Source: Cordilura impudica (lineage: Eukaryota > Arthropoda > Insecta > Diptera > Scathophagidae). Taken from it: a stretch of 64,000 nucleotides of DNA. Below are positions 1-10,090 of this stretch, in pieces. Made by a program: the position numbers and the translations under genes. The notes beneath the pieces are model-generated. The model was not told where the DNA came from. It saw only the letters and a program-made list of their open reading frames with translations, and made no database searches. The DNA lies in contig OY821520.1 of the NCBI GenBank assembly GCA_963682025.1, forward strand, positions 179,060,626 through 179,124,625. The letters are read 5' to 3'. Within the stretch, counting starts at the first letter, position 1, and every line of letters begins with the position of its first letter.

Positions 1-2000
1 AACATACCTTTTTTATACCTTTTTATTTAACTTAACAATGCACTAATGCAAATAGTAAAGAAAACTCACACAGGTAATTCATTTCATAGTGGGTTTTTTA
101 TATATTATTTTAGGTAGTAATGCAATAATGCCATTTTCTTACCTTTTTATTTTACCTAGAAACATAGTATGATGGCTTATGAGAAGGCTTATAAGAAAGC
201 GACATTTGAATATAAACTCAATTGCTCTAATATATTTCAGCAATAACAGTCGCAAATAAAAATATTGAGAAAAATATGGAGAGCTTCAGTTATAAAGAAC
301 TGGCCGAAGAGTATTTTAGAAACAAAAACCAGGAAGATGTTCTTAGTTACGTTAAAATAAACTTAAACTTAAATTCGTGTAGCACCGAAATACAAGAGCA
401 ATTATCTAATTTCGTTAGCGCACTAAAAAAACGCTACAGTAAACAAAATTTTTATATAAAAAGTGCAAACTGGTTAGAAGGCCAACTTACTGTCGCTGCA
501 GAAACAGCAAAGCAAGATAAGGCTGGAAGACCACGCAAATCATTGGACAACTGCAACGATAGATCTAAGAAGCGGAAACTTAAAGATGTTAACGATGAAG
601 TTGGTTGTATAAATTTAAAAGAATCTACATCAACTACGATCACAGAACCAATTAACAAAAGTGGATATCATTGAAAAAGTTGTTAAAGCTAGTCCAGTGA
701 GAATAAAACGGATTCTTAAAAGTATACCAACTCCGAGCGATGCAAAACAGTTCACAAATGAGGAGGCATTAGCATTATTTCCGGATTTGAAATTAACAAA
801 ACAGCAATATATTCAGCTCAGATTGCGTGCGATTGAAAAAGGCTCAAATATGTATCCAGCATATCATCACATAACCGCTGCTAAAATGGACTGTTTGCCA
901 TCAAAGGACACTATTACAATCACACCAATTTCGGCAGAGGTACAACTACAATCTCTACTTGATCACACAGCCGAACGCTTGCTTCAACCAATGGAGAAAT
1001 ATGTCTGCAAAAGTTCACAAAATCCTTTATCATTGAGAAGATGTCATTAAATATCATTTGGTGCCACTTGGAGATCTATCAGAGGAGGCTCAGGAAAAAA
1101 AGGAATAAGAATTACAGATTTTATAGAGAGCACAATACTAGAAACATTTCACGAAATTCCACAAATGAAGATCTATTTAATATATTATTGGCAACGTCAG
1201 ATCCGTTCATCTCCAGTATTCGAAATCAATGGAAAGTATAACATCGGGATTTAGATGAAGAAGTCAAAAAACTACTAAAGAACAGAAATAACACAGAACA
1301 AAATATGGAATATTTGCAATCAATATTTTAGTCAAATGAATAATAATTATAATTGCCTTTCATTGTTATTTAAGTACGAAAAACATAGTATTAGTAAAAA
1401 ATAATAATAAACAGGACCTGCCATTGTTACAAATGCAATTAAAATCTATTGCAGTTTTTATTTTTAAAATGTTTTTTAAAATTATCAAATTTGACAGCAA
1501 AAAAGAATAATTTTTTCTGTAATAATAGCAAGATTTTTAGATAATATTATTAACGTTTTTTTTAAGTGTAAATATTCTTTGAGTGTAAAGAAATTTGCAA
1601 ATTTGACAACAAAAAATTTTTAATTTTTCAGCAATAATAGCAAAATCTCCAGTTGATTTTACTTTCTTTTTTTTTTTTTTGAGTGTAAAAATTTTTTTTA
1701 GAGTAACATTAAAAAAATCCCATTATTACAAAAAATGTTTATAATTATTATTAAAATCCAAATATTAAATTTTTTAATAAATAAAAAAATAATAAACACA
1801 TATTTCACTCTAAAAGTTAAAAAAATCAAAAGTTAACTTTGACCTAGAATTCCTTAAAAAGTCCTCAATCAATTTTAATGTAATTAAAACTGAGTCAAGC
1901 TGAACTAAATATCTATCCATTAAAAAAAATACTTAAATATTTTGATCGGTTCAAAAGTTACAGAATTTTGGCCAATGAAAAACGATTTTCAGCCACTGTG
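1..2000 (+). mobile_element. Transib-type DNA transposon, internally deleted; left end outside window
   Basis: The right terminus reads ...CCACTGTG and ends at 2000. It is followed by TGGCG, which fits the CGNCG-like 5-bp target preference of Transib. The subterminal sequence resembles the right end of the complete Transib at 12664-16175; both read CACAGTGG on the minus strand and then contain a TAACTTTTGA block. The element sits inside a Jockey LINE coding for reverse transcriptase (2006 onwards). The left end is not visible. The stretch from 1250 to 1990 is AT-rich non-coding tail. The internal deletion removes most of the catalytic core, so this is a non-autonomous derivative. Confidence 0.75.
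276..1241 (+). pseudogene. Transib (RAG1-like) transposase, N- and C-terminal remnants
   Basis: There are three frame-broken pieces. 276-674 starts at ATG 276 and is a lysine-rich N-terminal part. 661-1050 contains KASPVRIKRILKSIPTPSDA, which aligns with EASPRRTKRILKSIPIP in the copy at 13.9 kb. From about 992 the text passes from HTAERLLQP directly into the C-terminal MSAKVHKILYH motif, and then, after a frameshift, to a LSEEAQEKRNK segment near 1080. That last motif holds the third acidic catalytic residue of Transib transposases and corresponds to the RAG1 Glu962 region. The roughly 270 residues with the first two catalytic aspartates are missing, so the protein cannot be active. Confidence 0.75.
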
Positions 2001-2006
2001 TGGCGG

Positions 2007-4038
2007 TCAAAATGAATTCCGAGATTTTACGTTTGTGTGTTGGGGTATGTTATGATTATTAATCTGTACCGGACGGCATGTTCCCCTTCTTAGAGTAAAT
2101 GTGATATGGATGCATTTTTGTTCATTCACTTTAATTTTCCATTTCTCCAGCCAATTTTCTAGTTGAGAAATGTGGGTTTGTAGATGTAGATGCTGTTGAT
2201 GGGTTCTCATGAACACTTATTATTGCCGTATCATCAGCAAATGTTGAGGTGTGAGTATTAACAGAATACTTCCCTGTGGGACTTCGGCTTGTATATCTTG
2301 TAGTGAACTTACATGAGTCTTTAACTGTGAACTTACGACCAGTTAAAGGCTTTCTAGAAGCTTGTGTGTATTGGATAGAAGCATTTGTTTAATTATATAG
2401 ATTAAACCCTCATAACAAACTTTATCGAATGCTTGTGATACATCAATAAAGAGAGCTGAGTAGTACTTTTTCCCTCAAAGGCCTTTCTAATAACAGTTAC
2501 AGGCCTATGTACCTGTTATCTGGTGCTATGATTATTTCTTCAGCCAAATTGATGATCTGGTATAGAGTAATTCTGATCTACGACTAGGGTTAATGAGCTC
2601 ATTAGCAATCTTTCGAACAGTTTAGACATATTCGATAAAAGGCGATATGTCTAAATGACTCGACTTTTGGGTTATCATTGCCTGGCTTAGGTATCATTGT
2701 TACGAGCGAAATTTTCCATTCTGGGGGATAATATTCAAGGCGTAAGATGGCATTAAAAACAAAAATAATTATTCTTAAAGCTACAATGGGTAGTTCTAAA
2801 AGCATTTTATTACTGATATTATCGATCCCTGATGCTCGGTTTAATTCAAGTATAGCTTTTTTGACCAGTCGCATCTCAAACCTAACTGGGGTATTTGCTC
2901 TCTACTGTGGTATAACTGCGGGCAACTCTACTGTGGTGCTACATGTATTTGGTGTGAATAAATGTTCCATGAACAGTTCTACCTTCGCCGAACTATTTCT
3001 TGTCCATTCACCATTTGATTTTCGCAAAGAAGGCTTGCTCATTATTGGTCTCCTAGGACTTTTAGTAGCACGCCATAACGAGTAGTCAGTTCTTGGTATG
3101 TTATCAATATTTTCAAGGAAGCTGTTTAGTGATTGGATCCTTTGAGTTTCCAGTAATGTTGTAGTCTCCTTGAACATTCTCTTAAACGGGCTCTTAATTG
3201 TGGGGATCTATAGTGTTGCCACTCTATAAGTGCTCTCCTTTTTAATTTAAAAGTTGTTCGATATCCACCGAAGAATTTGAGACGTAGTTCAAAATTTTTT
3301 ATCGCAAGATCAATATTTTCTGAAGTTCTTAGCGGTATGTTTTCTGAACACTGGGTACTGATAAACTTATTGTATTTCAACCAGTTTGTCCCTTTACCCA
3401 TTAGCGCTAAGTCATCAGTGGGGTGTACAATTTCTTGAGGGATGAGGAAAGTAACAATTGTGAGGGTGTGTTCAGAGGAGAGCTCCAAAGACGATTCTAC
3501 CTGCAGCTGGTGTCTTCGTATGGATTTTGTGATTCCGAAATCTATCAGATCCGGTATTTTCTGTTGATCTGATGGCCAATAGGTGGGTTCTCCGCTTGAG
3601 ACTATATCCATACTCAGTTTTCAAATTGTATTAAACAAAACATGGCCTTTATGGCTAATTAGCCGTGACCCCCAGAATGTATGCTTGGCCAGCTGTTAGC
3701 CCAATGATTTAAAAAAGTTTGTATGGTTTTTCTCCGTCATTGTGAATCTCGGGGGTGAGTAAATTGATAAGATCACTAAGCATGAGTTAAATTATTCGAG
3801 ACATATAATTTTCTCTCAGCTGGGGAATTAAGAAGTGTTTAAATCAAGATTTTATGAGAATAGGTGTTTTTAGGGAATTAAGAGTGTATCGTCGTATTGA
3901 GAAAAAACCACGTGTTGTTAGATGGGTCTCAGAAACAAGCATTATATCAATATTTTCGTTTCTGAGGAAGCAATCAAGTTCGATTTTATGCTGGCGTATG
4001 CCGTTTTCGTTCCAGTAACATATTTTCAGACTGTTCAT
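2007..4038 (-). pseudogene. Jockey-type ORF2: endonuclease plus reverse transcriptase, broken
   Basis: The start at 4038 reads MNSLKICYWNENGIRQHKIE and continues to IMLVSETHLT, the N-terminus of an APE-type endonuclease. The middle of the endonuclease is deleted. It resumes near 3720 with AKHTFWGSRLISHKGH and ends at SSGEPTYWPSD...IPDLIDF (3611-3530). The RT follows: 3177-2902 holds LWRATKSPRRP, 2874-2602 holds LNRASGIDNISNKMLLELP and EWKISLVTMIPKPGND, and an F-A-D-D catalytic box encoding ADDTAIISVHENP lies near 2240. Several frameshifts and stops separate these blocks, so it is a relic. Confidence 0.8.
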
Positions 4039-4039
4039 G

Positions 4040-5672
4040 GTTTGTTGAGCACAGCTTACAACAGCATAGATTGCTTCTTCTTAATTTCCTGCAACATATT
4101 ATTAATTGAGCTAGTAAAATTATTGATAGTTTGAAAAAGGGTTTCCAGTGTTGATTCAAGTCGACCAAGCTCAAAATCAAAGCTCTGAAATCAAGCACAG
4201 TTAGATCGAAATGTGTGAGGAAATGTATCAGGTCTCTCGAACAAATCCGACAACACACCGTGAGGCTAATATGGGTTCCAGAACATAGTGGGGTCAAAGG
4301 AAACGGCCGACGAGTGTGCGAGGAAGGGCTCAGAATCTTTGAGCGGGACGATGGATACTGATATTATAATACCTCTATCCGAGCTGTCTATTCTAATTGA
4401 AGAGGCAGCTGATCTTGAATTAAGGACAAGGGCCTCTTGCAGAATATCCCAGATCATATGGCCCTTGCCTAACCCAAGGAGAACGAAAGCACACCTTGGC
4501 TTTGGTAAAGGGACAATCAGCCTACTTATATACTCACTGGACACTGTGTAATAGGGCGGATGGCCGAACGCATAGGAGTTCCGAGAGCTGACTTCTGTAG
4601 GAGCTGTATGGATGTGGACGAGGAGGAGTCAGTGCAACATTTGCTTTGTGAATGTCCAGGGCTGAAGGAGCGGCGCCTCAGATATCTAGGGCAACGATTT
4701 TTCGACAACCTGGGCTGCATAGTAGATGTTCCACTAGGCGACCTTGCGGACTTCTTAAGGGAATGTGACTGGTTCAGGAGGGACGCATAGCGGACGCAAG
4801 AGCTCTCTTTCACCTTTCCTTTCATTTTTCTCTCTACTTTTTTTTCCATACTCCCTAAATTATCTATCTCTTTTCCTATCTCTACGTTTCCGACACTTTC
4901 CAAAGGGCATCACAATGGGCCATATGGCCTCCGAGTGCACTCGCCTTCTGCGGGCGACCCATCTATCCTAACTTACCCGTCAATTTCTAAAGCACGTTTT
5001 ATCTCACAAGGGTCAACACAACAATCAACTCCTTTTATAACAACTTTTAGGCCTTTGCTGCTCTTAAGTTGATATGTATAAAAGAACTTATTTTGGGTTT
5101 CAAAGTCGGATACCACTTTACGGAAGTCATTTTCATGATGGATTTGAATTTTGCTCTCGTGAATGTTTCCCCTTTTAAGTAAAATCACATAAAATGATTT
5201 TTCACCAATCAGTTTAATTAATCTTTCGACCAGTTGGTTTGAATTTGCCTCTCTTAAAAATAAAGGAAGTGGTATAGGAGACTTTTGGAGTATTTTCCGT
5301 TTCATTGTTCGGGTACAACTTTTTCATCCTTACAAAATTTGGAGAATGGTGTATTTTTGGATGATTTGGTACTACGTTTTCTCTTCAAAACTGCAAAATA
5401 CCTATCAATCCTTTTAGTGTTACTTTTTGAAGGCTTTTGGGTGAAGGTTCTTGGGATGTATCTATAATACATATATAGGGTTTGCATAGTGTTAAACTCT
5501 TTATTTTTTTTTCACTTTGTGTTGATGTTGGTAAAGTCAGAGCAGACTGTGTATTGATTGTGAATGGTTGTTGTGTTATTGTTGTTTGAGCTAGAGTTAA
5601 ATTTGGTGTGTTATTATCGTGTGTATTTTTATTTGTTGTTTCACACTCAGTATATGTTGTTATTTTTAACAC
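4040..5672 (-). pseudogene. Jockey-type ORF1 (gag-like nucleic-acid-binding protein), interrupted
   Basis: Minus-strand segments at 5672-5385, 5487-5302 and 5305-4973 give a Ser/Thr-rich N-terminus and then a gag-like core: NSNQLVERLIKLIGEKSFYV, YQLKSSKGLKVVIKGVD and VDPCEIKRALEID. This pattern is characteristic of Jockey-clade ORF1. The frame stops at 4973 where plus-strand LINE sequence begins. The extreme C-terminus, LESTLETLFQTINN followed by NNMLQEIKKKQSMLL, reappears at about 4165-4057 just ahead of ORF2. The middle part with the CCHC knuckles is absent, so the event was a replacement or a deletion plus insertion. Confidence 0.65.
4165..4975 (+). mobile_element. 3' end of a second LINE (LOA/I-like): RNase H tail and 3' UTR
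   Basis: The plus strand from 4167 encodes KIKALKSSTVRSK and then VRLIWVPEHSGVKGN, the last RNase H motif with its His. A frameshift follows, then DECARKGSESL. 4560-4790 encodes a C-terminal cysteine/histidine cluster, CRSCMDVDEEESVQHLLCEC. The 3' UTR from 4791 is pyrimidine-rich and ends ATCTATCCTAACTTACCC with no poly(A). An RNase H domain plus C-terminal CCHC is typical of I/LOA-group LINEs. The clade assignment is from memory. It lies opposite in strand to the surrounding Jockey element. Confidence 0.6.
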
Positions 5673-5690
5673 ACTTATTTTATCACATTC

Positions 5691-6205
5691 TAGAAGGGCA
5701 GGAGATCATGATCGTGCTCTTGCATATGGTTTCGTGGTTATGTAATGTTTATTGTAGTTTGTGTCGTGTACATTTCTATTGTTATTGTATTCTGCATTAT
5801 AAACTAAATAAGCATTTTTTCCATTAACGCTGCGTATCCTCTCATCTGGCTCTAAATTATTAAAGATCTTGCACACATGCACAGAGGGAAAAAAGAATAA
5901 CCCTTCGTATGTTTTGGTTATTGTTTGATATTTATGTATACATATATTTTTTTGATTTTTTGTGTTTATTTTTATTTTGCATTAATTGTTTTTGAAATTG
6001 TTTTTTTTATAATATGTTGTGTTTATTATATGTTGTGTTTTATGTTTGTAGCGTCTTTTTCGCATTAGAAAAATATTTATAATTTTGTTTTTGTATATTC
6101 TTCACTCCACACAAAAATAGCACGCCTGTACACGCATCATCAATGTGATGAAAAATTATTAAGCAGTATTTAGAGACCCCGGCAACAGCTGGAACCTGGT
6201 AAGTT
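5691..6205. other. AT-rich spacer, no gene recognised
   Basis: Low-complexity T-rich and TG-rich sequence. The part next to 5690 may be the 5' UTR of the minus-strand Jockey element. Nothing codes convincingly on either strand. 6110-6205 is probably degraded Tc1 sequence leading into the next feature. Confidence 0.4.
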
Positions 6206-6382
6206 ATGGAATTTCCACCACAGTCAACTGACCTCAAACCAATAGAGATTCTGAGGGATGAAGTGCAAAGGAAGGTTCGAACTACCTGTTCTATATCTAA
6301 GGAATATCTGTGGAATAAACTGCAAGAAGCATGGCAATTTATGGAGGAGGAATGGCAAACACTTTTGGACGGAAGAATATAA
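6206..6382 (+). pseudogene. C-terminal fragment of a Tc1-like transposase
   Basis: The 58-codon open stretch reads FPPQSTDLKPIEILRDEVQR near its start. This is the Tc1 signature around the last catalytic acidic residue (normally W-P-x-Q-S-P-D-L-N-P-I-E). It is followed by WNKLQEAW and a short tail ending at a TAA. The Glu of the PIE motif is kept, but the rest of the DDE domain and the DNA-binding domain are absent. No terminal repeats were identified around it. Confidence 0.7.
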
Positions 6383-6820
6383 TACTATAGCTTAACCATT
6401 AAAATAATACAGTTTTCGCACAAGAGTTTTTTTAATACATTCTTTAAGAAACTAATCAAAAACTAATTCGTTTTCAACCATACGTAAAACATTTGTAAAG
6501 CAAAGTATTTTTGCTTACAATTTATAAAAAAAAATCAATGCTGAAAACTTAATAAAATTTAATTTTGCCTTTAGTTTTTATTTATAAATTTTTTTTTACA
6601 GGTGTTAAAATTATGTAATATAGTTTTTTTTTATTTATAAAACAATACTTATAAAAACTATAATACGAAAAAACGTTTGAAAATATTTATCATTTAAAAA
6701 AAATTGTATTCGATTTATTGCGATGTAATAAATAATTCAGTAAGTAAATATATGAATAGTACAGAAATGTTTTGTTTTAAATTTCAAATGGTAAAAAAGC
6801 ATTAGTTTTGTTTACGAAAT
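6383..6820. other. AT-rich spacer, nothing recognised
   Basis: About 440 bp of A/T-rich sequence between the Tc1 relic and the target duplication of the BEL/Pao element. Homopolymer runs only. No ORF, TIR or RNA gene was seen. Confidence 0.4.
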
Positions 6821-6825
6821 CTATT

Positions 6826-7243
6826 TGTTCAAATATGAACATGAATATGTTAAATATATTTAAGTTGAATCTTAGACTAATTGTATTTCCCTTATCATCA
6901 ATAGAAATGCATTCGAGGAAAAAGGGACAGTTATGATAATTTAATGACCTTGTATGTTTAGGTTTTAGCATGTGGTACGCACATGTCTGAAGTACGGATG
7001 TACTGATAAGTCATGCTACATGTAGATATAGCAATAAATAAAAAAAGTTGTATGGTGGCATCGCTTATCATAAACTCGTTTAATAAGAATTCATCCCTTA
7101 TAGGGATAGTAAAGATAGTCAAATAGTCTAGACTAGTTTTAAGATTTTCATGTTTAGTATTTAAGGTTTAATCTTGTAAATAAAGACCAGTATCTAACAA
7201 ATATTCAAACGGTTCACGTGTGTTTTTTAATTACGCGTAAACA
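6826..7243 (+). repeat. 5' LTR of BEL/Pao element (418 bp)
   Basis: It begins with TG right after CTATT and ends ...TAAACA at 7243, just before the BEL-type sequence TTTGGTCCTTCGAG. Its last 96 bases (7148-7243) recur almost exactly at 9171-9266. AATAAA occurs inside that block near its 3' end, consistent with the LTR poly(A) signal. Confidence 0.75.
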
Positions 7244-7370
7244 TTTGGTCCTTCGAGAAAAAAAAACCAGGAAGTTAATTAAAATAATTTTAACGGAGCG
7301 TCAATCTCGGCTAAACAGGGATTGTGTTGTGATAATAAAAACATAAAAAAAAATTTAAAGCATATCAGCT

Positions 7371-7541
7371 ATGGCTAATAGAATGAAGTTATTTGAACGC
7401 CAAAAAGAATTGGGCGATGAGCTTGTAAAAATTCGGACAAAGCTAAGCCTGAAATCAATTCGCGTTACAAGGATTCCTGAGATATCCAAGCGATTTAACA
7501 AGTTCGAGCTGAGTTTGAGGCAAATAACAGGACACTATTAG
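7371..7541 (+). pseudogene. BEL/Pao gag N-terminus, frameshifted
   Basis: ATG 7371 opens a 56-codon frame (MANRMKLFERQKELGDELVK...) rich in charged residues, as in the amphipathic N-terminus of Pao-type gag. It stops at 7541. The continuation, LLAQGITSDDYFEKNYFESI, is in another frame from about 7526, showing a one-nucleotide-type break. The bulk of gag (nucleocapsid with zinc knuckles) is deleted. Confidence 0.55.
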
Positions 7542-9187
7542 CTCAAGGAATAACGTCGGACGACTACTTTGAAAAGAATTATTTTGAATCCATAGATGAA
7601 GTTATATCAGACAACGTTGGATTAATTCAAAAAATAATGAGAGAAGAAAAGCTATCTAAACAGAAGGAAGAAGTTCACGAGCAAGAACAGCCAGTAACAT
7701 CATGTTTCATAACTAACGCTGCGGCAAAGATACATTTTTTGGATAAACTTGTTGGCAAGTATTCAAAGTTAAATAAGCTGCATAGAGTTGTGGCTTATGT
7801 TTTACGATTCACGAACATAATTAAAGGGAAACGTAAGAATCCAGAGTACTTAACCGTTGTGGAACTAGAGGCTGCAGAAAAACTGATTATTTCTCACCAT
7901 CAGCAACATGAATTTAAAAATGAAATTATGAGTTTAAGCCAAAAGGGCCTTGTTGGCTCTGCTAGTAAAATTGTAAGTCTATACCCATTTATAGACAGCG
8001 ACAACATTCTTCGGGTTGGTGGAAGATTAGATAACTCAAGTCTGAATTATAACCACAAACATCCAATAATTTTACAAGCTTCACATTTAGCATCATTAAT
8101 AATAGATAATGTGCATACTTTAACGCTTCACGGGGGCAATCGACTGGTAGAGGCAAATATAAAAAGAAAATATTGGATAGTAGGTGCAAAAGCGGCTGTG
8201 AAGAAACATATTAGAAATTGTACAAAATGTGTTCGATATCGACAAGACGCAACCAAACAACTCATGGGGAATATGCCCAAAGTGCGTGTTACGCCATCTA
8301 CACCATTTATGCATACCTGGGTAGATTATGCTGGACCAATTCAAATGAAATGTTCAAAGGGAAGAGGTCTAAAATCATTTAAAGGGTATATCGCCTTGTT
8401 TGTCTGTATGGTAACTAAGGCAATACATTTAGAAGCTGTCAGCGATCTAACGACTGAAGCATTTTTAGCAGCATTGAAAAGATTCTTTGCGCGAAGAGGC
8501 ATTTGTAGCCATATTTATTCTGACAATGGAACCAATTTCGTTGGCGCCAACAAGAAGCCAGATGCGGATTTCAGAGAAGCAACAAAAAGAAATGAATCTC
8601 TTATACCAATTTTGGCAACGCAAAAAATACAATGGCATTTTATTCCCCCCGCAGCCCCTCACTTTGGAGGGATTTGGGAAGCTGGGGTTAAATCTACGAA
8701 GTATCATCTAAAAAGAATAATTGGAGATACAAAGCTAACTTTTGAAGAAATGTGTACACTCCTGACGCAAATAGAAGCTGTTCTGAATTCCAGACCACTG
8801 GTAGAGGTTGATAATCAAAGCAGCGAGGCTATAGATACATTAACACCAGGTCATTTTCTGATTGGTCGACCCCTAATCGACTGTCCGGAGCACATTGATG
8901 AATCTAAAATAAGCTCACTTAATAGATGGAAGCTTATCCAAAAATTAAAAAAAGATTTTTGGAATCGTTGGAAGGAAGAATATCTGGTGACATTGCAACA
9001 AAGAGCAAAGTGGAAGCAGCCTAGAGAAAACTTAAAAAAAGGCTCGGTGGTATTAGTAAAGGATGAATCAATTTACCCTGCGAAGTGGCCTCTGGGAAGG
9101 GTAATCGAGCTGCATGAAGGTAAAGATGGTATGGTAAGAGTTGAGACTATAAAACTTCAAAACAGCATACTCATGTTTAGTATTTAA
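7526..9187 (+). pseudogene. BEL/Pao gag-integrase deletion fusion
   Basis: The frame is open from about 7526 (first ATG 7637, 516 aa). After about 35 gag-like residues the text jumps at ...EVHEQEQPVTSC into the pol C-terminal half. The integrase zinc finger has LHGGNRL and the later CTKC pair. The catalytic core shows WVDYAGPI (D1), YSDNGTNFVGA (D2) and FGGIWEAGVKSTKYHLKR (E). The C-terminal DUF5641-like part ends with PAKWPLGRVIELHEGKDG. All three catalytic residues are present, but the lack of RT and the gag fusion make it a deletion product. The last residues and the stop come from the LTR fragment. Confidence 0.8.
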
Positions 9188-9266
9188 GGTTTAATCTTGT
9201 AAATAAAGACCAGTATCTTACAAATATTCAAACGGTTCACGTGTGTTTTTTAATTACGCGTAAACA
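9171..9266 (+). repeat. Truncated 3' LTR (96 bp) of BEL/Pao element
   Basis: It matches 7148-7243 with one visible difference (ATCTTACAA versus ATCTAACAA). The upstream 322 bp of the LTR are missing, and the integrase ORF runs straight into this fragment, using LTR sequence for its last codons and stop at 9187. The flanking target repeat CTATT follows at 9267. Confidence 0.75.
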
Positions 9267-9271
9267 CTATT

Positions 9272-10090
9272 AAATAAATTAATTTTCGATCATTTTGGAG
9301 TATGTATTAAAATATCGAAATTCAAATTTTTTTGACACATTGGTTATGTAGTTATTATAGTTATAGTTATTGTAGTTATGATACCCATATTGACTATATT
9401 TTAAGAACAGGTTTGTCACTATCGAACATAAGGTCTCTTGGGGAAAAATCGGTTAAGCACACACTAGTCACTGCGTAAACAAAATCTGAAATATATCCTC
9501 ACTAAAACAAAACTACGACTAACATATGTGAGTTTTGATTCAAAATTCATACCATTATACAAAACTCCAAAAATTTTTGGGTTTTATTAAATAACACGTG
9601 TATTTAAGCACAGTCGTACATATTTCATATTCCAATTGGAATATTGTTTTTTTTTTCATGTGAATGCAGTGTTGCCATTTTAGCATTTTAGTTGCTAGAT
9701 TTAGCAACTTTTTTGTCGTTTAGCATCCAAAATTTATGAAAAAATGACAAAGGATCCGAGGCATCTGTCATAGTACGTCACCGTAATTTTTCAGTGGATT
9801 ATTGACCTCTCTCTGTGTCCAATACAGCAACTATTGATGTTCCAGGCATATATTTTTAATTATAAACAATTTTGTAGAACTTTTCATTGTTTGCCAATTT
9901 TTCACATTTTCTTTACATTGTTTACAAAAAACATATCGTTTTTGGTTTGATTTGTATAAAGTTGTCATATTAAATCGGAAAAGTAGAATCTTAGGAATTC
10001 ACAATATCGATCGGAATCTAAAGAAATCGATCGAAGTGGTAACTACGGAATCAAAATCATTCCGAACGGAATCGATAACAGACATGTATG
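9272..10090. other. AT-rich spacer without recognised features
   Basis: No convincing gene on either strand. A short open frame at 9952-10176 overlaps the suspected hAT terminus and looks fortuitous. The text near 9670-9730 (GTTGCCATTTTAGC..) is simple A/T-rich DNA. Confidence 0.4.

Larger units (their letters stand above)
2006..5690 (-). mobile_element. Jockey-type non-LTR retrotransposon, rearranged
   Basis: It is read on the minus strand: ORF1 (gag-like) at about 5672-4975 and 4165-4055, then ORF2 endonuclease and reverse transcriptase from 4038 to 2007. The RT reading frame runs directly into the Transib terminus at 2005. Just before the junction the minus strand encodes ...TNVK and then, after a 2-nt frame break, LGIHFDR, a typical RT palm/thumb motif. 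The Transib therefore hit the LINE coding region. The rest of the LINE should lie beyond the left edge. Another LINE end (4165-4975) replaces part of ORF1. Confidence 0.75.
6826..9266 (+). mobile_element. BEL/Pao LTR retrotransposon, internal deletion derivative
   Basis: It is bounded by the 5-bp direct repeat CTATT at 6821-6825 and 9267-9271, the duplication size expected for BEL/Pao. It starts TGTTCAAATATG and ends CGTAAACA. It comprises a 418-bp 5' LTR, a BEL-type primer region (TTTGGTCCTTCGAG) at 7244, a gag start, an integrase ORF, and then only the last 96 bp of the 3' LTR. The protease, RT, RNase H and most of gag have been deleted, as has the join between integrase and 3' LTR. Because a target duplication survives at both ends, the deletions look internal rather than a truncation of one end. 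Confidence 0.8.

Noticed and set aside
452..658. 68-codon minus-strand ORF
   Set aside because: Antisense shadow of the Transib N-terminal frame, no domain.
3922..4297. Overlapping ORFs on both strands near the Jockey ORF1/ORF2 border
   Set aside because: They are out-of-frame readings of the ORF1 C-terminus and endonuclease start; the recognisable motifs are in the minus-strand frames described.
5564..5827. 87-codon plus ORF, Leu/Tyr/Cys-rich
   Set aside because: Antisense to Jockey ORF1 and its leader; low-complexity composition only.
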